The position numbers and the translations under genes were made by a program. This document shows, one piece after another, positions 34,089-42,857 of a DNA stretch of 64,000 nucleotides. Numbering within the stretch: position 1 is the first letter of the stretch; each line of letters starts with the position of its first letter. Source of the stretch: NBLH01 sp050296515. GTDB lineage: Bacteria; Bacteroidota; Bacteroidia; Bacteroidales; NBLH01. Below the pieces are notes generated by a model. The model saw only the letters and a program-made list of their open reading frames with translations, did no database searches and had not been told where the DNA came from. The stretch spans positions 73,452 to 137,451 of the forward strand of contig JBNKRJ010000001.1 in assembly GCA_050296515.1 (NCBI GenBank), written 5' to 3'.

Positions 34089-35294
34089 CTAAAGTGTTTT
34101 GATGTAGCTGAAACTATAGGTCTGTGTTTTCCCAAATGAAAATTTCCAGTGTATCTGAGTAATTAAATCCTCAGTGTTATACTTAAATGTGATTCTTGCT
34201 ATATATCCTTCATCTGCTTTAAAAGTACCACTTTTTATTCTGTCATACCTGTCTAATTCAAAAACAATATTACCTGTCAACCATGAATCCATGCTATCGT
34301 AACGGGCAAATCTCAAATTTCCATGAATATCATAAGCAAATGATTCGTTGCTTATGAAGCCATTGGGCTTATTAAACTTTTTTTCTGTTATTTGTCCATT
34401 CGAGTTGTAATAATAACTAAACACCCCTTTTGTATTATCCGAATAATGTCTGTATGACTTCACCAGCTTTCTGTCGGAATCATATTCGAAAGTTGTTTTT
34501 GTTTTTAATCCATCGGAACGAGTGAATATTTTTTCTATCAGTTTCCCGCTTTTATCATAGATAAATTCAGATGGACCACCAGTTTCTTTGTTGAAGTCAT
34601 AATCCTCTTTTTTAATGATATATGGGCAGTTAAAGACTAATAATGGGTTTGAGCTCACCCAATTTAAACAAGCTTTTTCTACATATTCATAAGTGAATGT
34701 TTGCGACCATTTTTCGCCAAATTGCCATTTTTCTTCAATAAGGTTTCCTGTGTTCGAAAACTTATAATGAACAATTCCAACATTTTTGCCTTTTATAAAA
34801 ATACTGGCTTGTTTAAGAATTTGATTTTCGTATTCATAATGCAATTCGCCAGTAAACCAGCCATTCATTTTATTGGCAATTAATTTTGAAAGTTTTCCAT
34901 TTTTATATTCGTACTTAGCAGTTCCTTCAATAGAATCAGAACGCTGGAAAAACTCCTCAATAATCTGATTTTGAGTATTGTATGTGAATTTTTTCATTGA
35001 AGTTATTTTATCTGAGAATGTCCTATTAACTTCAATAATATTCCCATTATTAAACTTATAGTAGTTGAATGAATACCTACTGGAATCCAATAATTCCCAA
35101 ACAGCTTTATATAGTTGGTTCTTTGAATCATAGATAAAAGTAGTCACTCCTTTTTCTCCAGAAGAGTTTTGATAGTGTAATCGTTTTAACAAGTATTGAT
35201 TCTTGTTGTATTTAAATGGCTGAGCGTTAGATATAACTGCAATCAGGATATTAATTAAAATGGATAGGGCAAAAGTTCTTTTTATGTTGGTCAT
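34089..35294 (-). CDS. Secreted YD/RHS-like repeat protein of unknown function
   Basis: Starting at MTNIKRTFALSI the protein has 401 residues and a signal peptide cleaved after about SNAQ; an in-frame ATG 20 codons upstream is less likely. From residue 45 on it consists of about twelve tandem beta-hairpin units of 20-40 residues, each like KFTYNTQNQIIEE, YEYKNGKLSKL or FIYDKSGKLIEK. That is the pattern of YD/RHS-type or MORN-like surface repeats, without the large RHS core or any toxin domain. Paralogues are common in secreted Bacteroidota proteins of unknown role. Export is well supported, function is not. Confidence 0.7.
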   Translation of the reverse strand: MTNIKRTFALSILINILIAVISNAQPFKYNKNQYLLKRLHYQNSSGEKGVTTFIYDSKNQLYKAVWELLDSSRYSFNYYKFNNGNIIEVNRTFSDKITSMKKFTYNTQNQIIEEFFQRSDSIEGTAKYEYKNGKLSKLIANKMNGWFTGELHYEYENQILKQASIFIKGKNVGIVHYKFSNTGNLIEEKWQFGEKWSQTFTYEYVEKACLNWVSSNPLLVFNCPYIIKKEDYDFNKETGGPSEFIYDKSGKLIEKIFTRSDGLKTKTTFEYDSDRKLVKSYRHYSDNTKGVFSYYYNSNGQITEKKFNKPNGFISNESFAYDIHGNLRFARYDSMDSWLTGNIVFELDRYDRIKSGTFKADEGYIARITFKYNTEDLITQIHWKFSFGKTQTYSFSYIKTL

Positions 35295-35510
35295 ATGATT
35301 TAATTTTATAGTTAGAAGCTTTTCAAAGCTTGCCAAATTGCTTCGATTTAGCAAAATTATTCTACAAAATGGTTGATTTAATATTCAACGATGGTTTTGT
35401 CGAATAAACTTGTAGATACGTCGAAAAGTGCCTTAATAAGCAAGATTTATTGAGATTATTAAAAATGAATATTGTAAATTGGCAGAATAAAGTTTGTACC
35501 TATTGATTAA

Positions 35511-36539
35511 ATGAAATCGCTTTTTTTTAGTGTCAGAAATAGTAAGACCAGGTTTTTAAGACATTTGAGTTACTGGATTGGAGTTCTGGTTCTCTTTACA
35601 TTTCCTGCTTCTATCCACGGTGCATTTGATCAGGTACTAATAAGAAACATCGTATATCTACCCTTAGATATTTTGGCAACTTATTTTGTGATTTATAAAC
35701 TACTACCCAAATATCTAAATAATAAGTATAGCACGCTTATAGTAGGGCTTGTAATTGTTTATGTTATTGTTATTACTGTTTCATTGATGATTAGATTTTT
35801 TATTGAACCAGCAATGTGGTACCAACTTGATGAAAACCCTGTAAGTATACAAATTCTTACTTCTGTTTTGATATTTTCTACTGTTATGGCACCTGCCTTA
35901 TTTGTGAAATATAATAGCTATTATAATCAATTGAATGATAGGAGTGTAGAGATGGAAAGGCAAAATTATCAAAGTCAGATAAAGTTGCTAAAATCTCAAA
36001 TAAATCCTCATTTTTTATTCAACACACTTAACAATATTGACGAACTGATTTACCAAAGTCACGAAAAAGCTTCTGATGCTATTATCTTGCTATCAGAGAA
36101 TATGCGTTATATGTTGACTAACTCGTCGTTGGATAAAATTAGTTTAAACAAAGAACTGAATTTTATTAACGACTATGTTGAACTTTCTCGATTGAGTTTT
36201 CCTGACAGGAATTTTATAAAAGTTAATCAGAAAGGCCATACTGGCGGAATGGAGATTGAACCTTTATTATTATTACCGTTGATTGAAAACTCTATAAAGC
36301 ATAGTAATAAAAAGGCACAATCTCCCGGGATAATTATTAACATTGAGATTCAGGGAAGTTCTATTAAATTGAGTACTTTTAATTTTTTACAAACAGTCAG
36401 AAATAATTCTGCTTCAAAAGGATTTGGTTTATCAAACCTAAAGAAAAGATTAGAGCTTTTGTATACTGACAAATTTGAATTTGAAACAAAAGAAACTTCA
36501 GACTTTTTTAAAGCTTATTTAAGTATAGATTTGAGCTAA
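35511..36539 (+). CDS. LytS-type sensor histidine kinase
   Basis: This 342-residue membrane kinase has four hydrophobic segments (about residues 18-145) and no large sensor domain. The His_kinase motif QINPHFLFNTLNN places the phosphoacceptor at His167. LLPLIENSIKHS near 252-263 is the N-box and GFGLSNLKKRLELLY near 304 is the G-box of the ATPase part. It reads out a membrane signal and phosphorylates the response regulator encoded 8 bases downstream. The stimulus is unknown. Confidence 0.92.
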   Translation: MKSLFFSVRNSKTRFLRHLSYWIGVLVLFTFPASIHGAFDQVLIRNIVYLPLDILATYFVIYKLLPKYLNNKYSTLIVGLVIVYVIVITVSLMIRFFIEPAMWYQLDENPVSIQILTSVLIFSTVMAPALFVKYNSYYNQLNDRSVEMERQNYQSQIKLLKSQINPHFLFNTLNNIDELIYQSHEKASDAIILLSENMRYMLTNSSLDKISLNKELNFINDYVELSRLSFPDRNFIKVNQKGHTGGMEIEPLLLLPLIENSIKHSNKKAQSPGIIINIEIQGSSIKLSTFNFLQTVRNNSASKGFGLSNLKKRLELLYTDKFEFETKETSDFFKAYLSIDLS

Positions 36540-36547
36540 GTTGTCTA

Positions 36548-37273
36548 ATGATGAAAATTAACTGCATAGCTATAGATGATGAAATTTTGGCTTTGAACAA
36601 GATAAAGCGTTACGTTCAAAAGGTTGATTACCTGAATCTTATAGCTTGTTTTACCAGTGCGCATGAATGTTTGACATTCCTGAAAGAAAATAAGGTCGAT
36701 TTGATTTTCTTAGACATTCAGATGGATGAATTAAGTGGCATTGAGTTGCTGGAATCATTACAAATTGTTCCTTATGTTATTCTCACTACGGCTTACGAAG
36801 AGTATGCTTTAAAAGGGTTCGAGTTAAATGTTACAGACTACTTGCTTAAACCTATAAGCTTTCAGCGCTTTGTAAAAGGGTGCGAAAAGGTGTATCCTTT
36901 GTTGATGAAAGACCAATTGATTGTCAACAATGGTGGTGTTTCTAAAGAAAAAGAGTACAGTTTTATTAAATCAGGAACAAAAACCATTAAACTTTGTATT
37001 GATGATGTACTGTATATTGAAGGGATGAAAGATTATTTGGCTATACATACCAATGATTGCAGAATTATGGTTTTAGATAATTTTAAAAATTTATTACACC
37101 AGTTAAATTCTGATAATTTTATAAGAGTGCACAAATCATTTGTTGTGGCTTTTGATAAAATTGATTTATTCGAAAGAAAATATCTGGAAATAAGACAAAA
37201 AAGAATTCCAATAAGTGATAATTACAGGATTTTGCTGCAAAATAAGTTAGATATAGCCAAAAATAAACACTGA
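36548..37273 (+). CDS. LytTR-family response regulator
   Basis: This 241-residue cytoplasmic DNA-binding regulator has a receiver domain (acidic pocket IDDE at 9-12, phosphoacceptor Asp56 in FLDIQMD, TTAYEEYA and K near 101) and a C-terminal LytTR domain (about 135-238) with YIEGMKDYLAIHT and FIRVHKSFVV. LytTR regulators bind pairs of direct repeats upstream of targets. It forms an operon with the preceding LytS-type kinase. Which genes it controls cannot be read from the window. Confidence 0.93.
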   Translation: MMKINCIAIDDEILALNKIKRYVQKVDYLNLIACFTSAHECLTFLKENKVDLIFLDIQMDELSGIELLESLQIVPYVILTTAYEEYALKGFELNVTDYLLKPISFQRFVKGCEKVYPLLMKDQLIVNNGGVSKEKEYSFIKSGTKTIKLCIDDVLYIEGMKDYLAIHTNDCRIMVLDNFKNLLHQLNSDNFIRVHKSFVVAFDKIDLFERKYLEIRQKRIPISDNYRILLQNKLDIAKNKH

Positions 37274-37443
37274 TGTATAATCAATTTTGCACACTTGCTA
37301 AATAATGCTAGTAAGGAAAATAACAAAAACCATATAAAATTTCACAAAACTTTTGTAACTTAATCGAAACTTCTACGACTAATGAAGTAACTTTTGTATA
37401 ATATTCACAAAAATCCTTTTTGGGGACATAAAACTAAAAAGAT

Positions 37444-38082
37444 ATGACAAAAAAAACAGAAATAATTCAGCAGGAAAAAGAAATTGATGGTATTCTTAAA
37501 AGGCATTCTTATTGGGCCGTTGGTGCCGGCTTAATTCCAATTCCTGTAGCTGATATTGCCGCAGTAACTGCCATTCAACTTGATATGTTGAAACAAGTTT
37601 GTAGTTTTTACAATGTTGATTATTCTGAGGAAACTGGTAAAACATGGATAACAGCATTAGTAACTTCATCCTTGTCTTCATTTGTTGCTAAAATTGGTGC
37701 CTCAGCGCTTAAGGTTGTGCCAGTTGTAGGTACAATTGCTGGTGCAGCTTCAATGGCTGTTGTTTCTGGTGCCTCTACTTATGCATTAGGGAAAGCATTT
37801 GCAAATCATTTTGAAGCTGGTGGAACTTTTGGTGATATCAATAAAGAAAAAATAAAAGAGATTTATGAGGAAAAGCTAAAAGAAGGTAAAAAGATTGCAA
37901 AAAATTTAAAAGATAAGTATGTGAAACTATTGGAAACTCCTGAAGGAAAAGAAAAAGAACGAAAAATTGGGAAAAGACTGAAGGAGCTTGAAGATATGAG
38001 GAAGAAAAAGCAAATTACGAAAGAGGAATATGAAAAAATGCGTCAAAATATTATAAAAAAAGCAATGGGCGAAGAAGAATAG
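37444..38082 (+). CDS. DUF697-type membrane-associated protein with a SHOCT-like tail
   Basis: This 212-residue protein has a central hydrophobic DUF697-like part (about residues 18-125: AVGAGLIPIPVADIAAVTAIQ, VVPVVGTIAGAASMAV), usually found beside GTPase domains, but no GTPase domain is present. The C-terminus (about 135-212) is a lysine-rich helix ending in a SHOCT-like motif (LEDMRKKKQITKEEYEKMR). A membrane or membrane-surface location is likely. The gene stands alone, 170 bases after the two-component pair, and convergent with the metzincin gene. Function unknown. Confidence 0.75.
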   Translation: MTKKTEIIQQEKEIDGILKRHSYWAVGAGLIPIPVADIAAVTAIQLDMLKQVCSFYNVDYSEETGKTWITALVTSSLSSFVAKIGASALKVVPVVGTIAGAASMAVVSGASTYALGKAFANHFEAGGTFGDINKEKIKEIYEEKLKEGKKIAKNLKDKYVKLLETPEGKEKERKIGKRLKELEDMRKKKQITKEEYEKMRQNIIKKAMGEEE

Positions 38083-38122
38083 TCTTTGTAATATGTTGAT
38101 AATAAGGATGTAATAAAGGGGG

Positions 38123-38139
38123 CAATGACGCCGTCATTG
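38123..38139. terminator. Weak hairpin between convergent genes
   Basis: CAATGACG and CGTCATTG form a near-perfect palindrome around one base. There is no T-run, so its action as a terminator is doubtful. Confidence 0.3.
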
Positions 38140-38158
38140 AACTCTTCTCCTTATAAAG

Positions 38159-39592
38159 TTATTCAAGTTTTACTTCAATTGTATATTTATCAATGTCATT
38201 GGTGGTATTTTCTTTCGTTACTACTTTAACATAGTACCAGTCGCTAACAACATTCTTAAAGCCCAGTTCAATAGGTTCATTGTTTTTACTTGTGTTTTTT
38301 GAAAGAAGGAGCAGGTTTTTATCATAAAATGAAGCAGAAATTTGCTGTTTATTTTCTTTTTTCGGAGTAATAAGAATTCGCACGTTTCGTTTATCCTCAC
38401 TTTTTACTTCAAATTTGTGCCAATCGCATGTGTCAGTTCTGTCCTCTTTCTTATTCAGAAATATTTTGTGGAAGTTAAATTCCTGAATCACATTGTTTTT
38501 AACAGGAGAGGCCATTTCGAAATAATCGTTGGGTTCATTTGCATCAAAAAAATACTTTTGATTATTCAAATCTTCTGTATTCCAATATTTTGCAAATTTA
38601 TTTACTGAAGCTGAATATAACATAACCCCTTTTTGGCTCAATGTAAAAGAATCCCTGCAAGTGTAGTGCGTAGGGTAGGACATGATATTCCTGACATCCG
38701 AATGGTAATTATCTCCCCATTCATCTTTCAATGCAGTTCCAATAAACTCACAATCATTATTAATCAAAAATGTAAGTTTGGGTTCAGCAGGTGTGTCTTT
38801 CAATAAATCTCCTCTGGTTTCGCAAAGTGGAGTACCTTTTCCATCGTTTGAGGCAGTCCGGGTCCGGCTTACAGGCTCCTGACTTGACCTGCCTTTGTTA
38901 TAATGTCTGTGTGGGTGCAAAAGCCCAAAATAGTGGCCAACTTCGTGGGTTAAACCTGTACTGGAGTTTTTCCTTTGCAGAATAATTGATTTAGTGGTGA
39001 TATTATAGGTTCCTTTAACTACTTTTTTTGATTCAGCTCTTTTAGTAAACCTATCAATCAAGTATACATTTAAAGCCGGTTTTGTATGACGAAAAATAGT
39101 TTGCAAAGGAGCTTCAATATTGTAGTTAAATACTTGCCTGCTGGTTTTGTCAATATGTTTTATCTCTCTTAAATAAAACTGGATTCCTGTTTTGTTAAGT
39201 CTATTGTAATAGTTTAAATCATCCATTAATTCTTTGATATCCTTAAATGATGCACCACCTTTTCCTTTACTATTCCTGTAAACCCAAAATTTAACCGGAA
39301 TATGGAATCTTATCTTTTCTTTGTTCCCAAAGTAATTAACTTGCTCCAGAAATTTTTGTAAAAAGGCATTGTTTCCTTTCCATGGTTTCTTTCTGTAGTC
39401 AAGTTCCATTTTCACGCCAGCAACACAAATGGCATCATCATGGCTTTGTGCATATAGGATATTAAAATTGCTTGCAATTAGTAAAATAACTAATCCTGCG
39501 GCAGTCAAATTTCTGGTAATTAGTGAATTGTGTTGTTTTGGTTTGTTGTTTGGCGGTTCAGTTGGTCTTACATTAAATTGCGGATTCAACAT
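38159..39592 (-). CDS. Secreted metzincin zinc protease (pappalysin/M43-like)
   Basis: This 477-residue protein has an extended N-terminus with a hydrophobic signal segment near 30-49 ending ILYAQ. The zinc site HEVGHYFGLLH at 216-226 is the full HExxHxxGxxH motif, and NIMSYPTHYTC near 310 supplies the Met-turn. Cysteines near 270, 290 and 320 may form disulfides. Residues about 360-477 form a beta-rich, prepeptidase C-terminal-like domain with DANEPNDYFE and a YYVKV strand, which in other secreted proteases aids secretion or substrate binding. It should cleave proteins or peptides outside the cell; substrate unknown. Active residues are all present. Confidence 0.87.
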   Translation of the reverse strand: MLNPQFNVRPTEPPNNKPKQHNSLITRNLTAAGLVILLIASNFNILYAQSHDDAICVAGVKMELDYRKKPWKGNNAFLQKFLEQVNYFGNKEKIRFHIPVKFWVYRNSKGKGGASFKDIKELMDDLNYYNRLNKTGIQFYLREIKHIDKTSRQVFNYNIEAPLQTIFRHTKPALNVYLIDRFTKRAESKKVVKGTYNITTKSIILQRKNSSTGLTHEVGHYFGLLHPHRHYNKGRSSQEPVSRTRTASNDGKGTPLCETRGDLLKDTPAEPKLTFLINNDCEFIGTALKDEWGDNYHSDVRNIMSYPTHYTCRDSFTLSQKGVMLYSASVNKFAKYWNTEDLNNQKYFFDANEPNDYFEMASPVKNNVIQEFNFHKIFLNKKEDRTDTCDWHKFEVKSEDKRNVRILITPKKENKQQISASFYDKNLLLLSKNTSKNNEPIELGFKNVVSDWYYVKVVTKENTTNDIDKYTIEVKLE

Positions 39593-39669
39593 GTTTATAT
39601 ATTTAAAAAACCAAACAAGAAAAACATCTCTTGCTTGGTTAAGATAATTTCGTAATCAATCGAAACTTT

Positions 39670-41400
39670 TTATTTCTTAAAGAATTTCAAAATCTTTTCA
39701 AGTTTGTTATCAAGCTCTTTATTCATTTGTTCAAATTCTGCAGCACTTAGAATTTCCCCTTTAGTACTTACATAGAATTTAATTTTAGGCTCAGTACCGG
39801 ATGGACGAACTGAAATCTTAGTTCCATCCTTCAATTCAAATTGAAGAACATTAGATTTCGGAAGCTCAATTTTGTCTGATTCTTTTTTTTCCATATCTAA
39901 AGATAGACTTTTTTCATAATCCTTAACAAGAGCTACTTTAGACTCATTTATTACTTCAGGCGGAGAATTTCGCAATTCGTGCATAATCTTTTCTATCTCC
40001 TCGGCACCTTCTTTACCATGTTTTTCAAGGTTCATTAACCTTTCTTTGTAGAACCCAAATTCAACATAGATATCAATCAATAATTCGTAAAGCGACTTTC
40101 CTTGCTCTTTTGCCCATGCTGCTGCTTCAGCAATCAATGCACATGCCATGATTGCATCTTTGTCTCTTACAAATTCTCCAGCAAGGTATCCGTAACTTTC
40201 CTCACCTCCACCAATGAAGTTTTTCTTTCCTTCGTTTTGTTTTATTATATCAGCAATGTATTTAAAACCCGTTAAAACATCATAACTTTCAACTCCAAAC
40301 TTTTTTGCGATATCTGTTAAAAGTTCAGTTGTTACAATAGTTTTAACTATGTATTCTTTGCCTTTTATCTTTCCTAATTCACTCCATCTTCTTATCAGGT
40401 AGTAAATTAGTATTGCTCCGGTCTGGTTCCCATTTAATAAAATAAATTTGCCCGAATTATCTCTGACTGCAATTCCAACTCTGTCAGAGTCAGGATCTGT
40501 CGCCATAACAAGTTCAGCAACAGTTTCTTCTGCTTTTTCCAAAGCCATTTTTAGCGCTTCCGCATTTTCTGGATTAGGAGATATTACAGTCGGGAAATTC
40601 CCATCAGGAATATCTTGTTCAGGCACATTTATGATATTCGTAAAACCATATTTTTTAAGAACCATTGGAACAAGCTCCACACCAGTACCATGAATAGGAG
40701 TGTAAACTATTTTCATGTCATTGTTACGCTGAATTGCTTCAGGAGATAAAGACAATGACTTGAGCTGTTCTATATATATTTCGTCAAATTCCAGGCCAAG
40801 AGCTTCAATATTTTCTTTTACAGGTGTAAAATTAACTTCCGAAGGGTCTTTTATTTTTCTAACTTCCTCAATAACATTTGTATCATGAGGGGCAATTAAC
40901 TGAGCGCCATCATCCCAGTACGCTTTAAAACCATTGTATTCTTTTGGGTTGTGCGATGCAGTAATGACTACGCCACCCTGGCATTTAAATGAGCGAATTG
41001 CAAAAGATAACTCGGGGGTTGGTCGTAAACTTTCGAAAAGAAATACATAAAAGCCATTCGCAGAAAATATGTTGGCAACAGTTTTAGCAAATAATCTGCT
41101 ATTATTTCGGCAATCATGAGCTACAGCCACTTTTGGCATTTCAATGTCTTTGAAGTTGACTTTCATATAGTTTGCTAGTCCTTGAGTGGCCATACCAACA
41201 GTATAGATGTTCATTCTGTTAGTTCCAATTCCCATAATGCCTCTAAGACCACCAGTGCCGAACTCAAGATCTTTATAAAAAGCTTCGGTTAAAGCTTTTT
41301 CATTTTCTTCCTTTAAAAGCTCCTGAACTTCTTTTCGTGTGTCTGCATCAAAACTTTCAGTAAGCCAGGCTTTTGCTCTGGTTTGAATTTCTGTACTCAT
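39670..41400 (-). CDS. Phosphoglucomutase/phosphomannomutase (alpha-D-phosphohexomutase)
   Basis: This 576-residue cytoplasmic enzyme moves phosphate between C1 and C6 of hexoses. The phosphoserine loop TASHNPKEYNGFK has Ser149, the Mg loop DPDSDRVG is near residue 303, the sugar-specificity loop GGEESYGY near 396, and the phosphate-binding SVRPSGTEPKIKFY near 538. All four domains are present at normal length for the PgcA-type subgroup, which acts on glucose 1-phosphate and often other hexose phosphates. It could supply hexose 1-phosphate to a nucleotidyltransferase such as the one near the left end of the window, but there is no linkage. Confidence 0.93.
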   Translation of the reverse strand: MSTEIQTRAKAWLTESFDADTRKEVQELLKEENEKALTEAFYKDLEFGTGGLRGIMGIGTNRMNIYTVGMATQGLANYMKVNFKDIEMPKVAVAHDCRNNSRLFAKTVANIFSANGFYVFLFESLRPTPELSFAIRSFKCQGGVVITASHNPKEYNGFKAYWDDGAQLIAPHDTNVIEEVRKIKDPSEVNFTPVKENIEALGLEFDEIYIEQLKSLSLSPEAIQRNNDMKIVYTPIHGTGVELVPMVLKKYGFTNIINVPEQDIPDGNFPTVISPNPENAEALKMALEKAEETVAELVMATDPDSDRVGIAVRDNSGKFILLNGNQTGAILIYYLIRRWSELGKIKGKEYIVKTIVTTELLTDIAKKFGVESYDVLTGFKYIADIIKQNEGKKNFIGGGEESYGYLAGEFVRDKDAIMACALIAEAAAWAKEQGKSLYELLIDIYVEFGFYKERLMNLEKHGKEGAEEIEKIMHELRNSPPEVINESKVALVKDYEKSLSLDMEKKESDKIELPKSNVLQFELKDGTKISVRPSGTEPKIKFYVSTKGEILSAAEFEQMNKELDNKLEKILKFFKK

Positions 41401-41499
41401 GTTTTTCTATTAATGTTGTTATTTTTTGATTGATTTAATTTTGTGTAAAGATAGAAAACCAAGGTGATAAAAAATAATCTGGACAATTTGTACAATGTA

Positions 41500-42603
41500 T
41501 TATCCTCCTCTGATTTCTTTAAGAGCTTCTTTAAGACTAATTCGATTGTCATTTTTAAATGCTACAACAAATGCATCAGGTACTTTTTCCCTCACTTTAG
41601 CCTGTATTTTAATTATTTCTTTAAAATCATCCGATTCACCTACATAATATTTGTATATTCCTTTAAAATTGTACTCCTTTACATCTTTAAACCCATATAA
41701 TTCATTTGAATCATCAGGTATTTTCGCCGTTGATGATTTTATTTGTATCCTAAAAGTAATTCCATGTTGTTGATTAGTGTTCTTTACGTAAGTGCTTGAA
41801 TTATTGTTTGTTTGTAAACTTGAATTGTATGATCTGCTGTTTTTTTCAATCTCGTTTTTGTACTCTTTAAACGCTCGATAAATTGCTGAAGCCAGTACAG
41901 ATTGACCATCATCAGACATCAGGTATTTTTCTTCTACTGAATTACTAATGAATCCTGTTTCGACCAGAATAGCAGGCATTGTGGCATTCCAAAGTACTAC
42001 CAAACCGGCTTGACGTACTCCTTTATCATTCCTGCCAGCTCTTGTTTTGAATTGATTTTGGACTTTTGCTGCTAAATTCATGCTTTGTTCCAGGTGTGCA
42101 TTTTGCAATAGTGTTAAAATAATATGTGTTTGAGGAGAATTCGGATCATAACCTTTATAGTTTTTCTTATAATCCTTTTCTTGTAAAATTACGGAGTTTT
42201 CTTTTTTTACAACTTCAAGGTTTTCATCCGACTTATTTATCCCCATTACATAAGTTGCTGTTCCATAAGGCTTTGAGCTGGTATGAGAGTTTACATGGAT
42301 GGAAATAAATACATCAGCATTATTCTTATTGGCTATTTCAGCTCTTTTATAAAGTTCGATAAACTCATCGGTCTTTCGGGTGTAAATTACCTTAACTCCG
42401 GGAATGTACTGTTCAATGTAACCACCTACTTTTAAGGCAATTTTAAGTGTTAGATCTTTTTCTTTGCCCTTTTTTCCTATGGCCCCGGGGTCTTTTCCTC
42501 CATGTCCGGCATCAATTACAACCGTTTTTATTTTATATTGACCAAAAGAAGAAATGGGTTGAAGAAGGAAGAACAAACACCAAATCAAAAAAAAACACTT
42601 CAT
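41500..42603 (-). CDS. N-acetylmuramoyl-L-alanine amidase with SPOR-like tail
   Basis: Starting at MKCFFLIWCLFF gives 367 residues and a good signal peptide; an in-frame start 20 codons upstream is less plausible. The Amidase_3 domain (about residues 25-245) has VVIDAGHGGKDPGA, a metal-binding Glu in the following helix, SIHVNSH and LVETGFISN. It cleaves the bond between MurNAc and the stem peptide in the periplasm. A Ser/Asn-rich linker leads to a C-terminal domain (about 280-365) with FRIQIKSS and YKYYVGES, which resembles SPOR domains that bind denuded glycan. It is divergent from lptD, which fits a shared envelope role. Confidence 0.9.
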   Translation of the reverse strand: MKCFFLIWCLFFLLQPISSFGQYKIKTVVIDAGHGGKDPGAIGKKGKEKDLTLKIALKVGGYIEQYIPGVKVIYTRKTDEFIELYKRAEIANKNNADVFISIHVNSHTSSKPYGTATYVMGINKSDENLEVVKKENSVILQEKDYKKNYKGYDPNSPQTHIILTLLQNAHLEQSMNLAAKVQNQFKTRAGRNDKGVRQAGLVVLWNATMPAILVETGFISNSVEEKYLMSDDGQSVLASAIYRAFKEYKNEIEKNSRSYNSSLQTNNNSSTYVKNTNQQHGITFRIQIKSSTAKIPDDSNELYGFKDVKEYNFKGIYKYYVGESDDFKEIIKIQAKVREKVPDAFVVAFKNDNRISLKEALKEIRGG

Positions 42604-42804
42604 TTTAAGGAAAATTAACTTTTCTATATACTCTTTTATATTTGTTGATACTACTTTTATCATAAACTTTTAGTATGATTGCAAAACTATAAAAAGTAGC
42701 TGTTAAATGGAATTATTTTGTTTACAATCAGGTGATTAAAAAAAAACGAAACAGCCGTTGTTAAGTTAAACAATTTGGTTGACCTTTATTTTGTTAAATT
42801 TTCT

Positions 42805-42812
42805 TAGCTTTG
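42805..42812 (+). promoter_or_regulatory. Putative -7 box of lptD
   Basis: TAGCTTTG is an exact TAnnTTTG match. It overlaps the first possible in-frame TTG of the lptD frame, so translation must start further downstream if this box is used. Confidence 0.5.
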
Positions 42813-42857
42813 ACGCCGAAAAAAAGTAAAACTCAAACAAATATAGTATTAAGTAAT

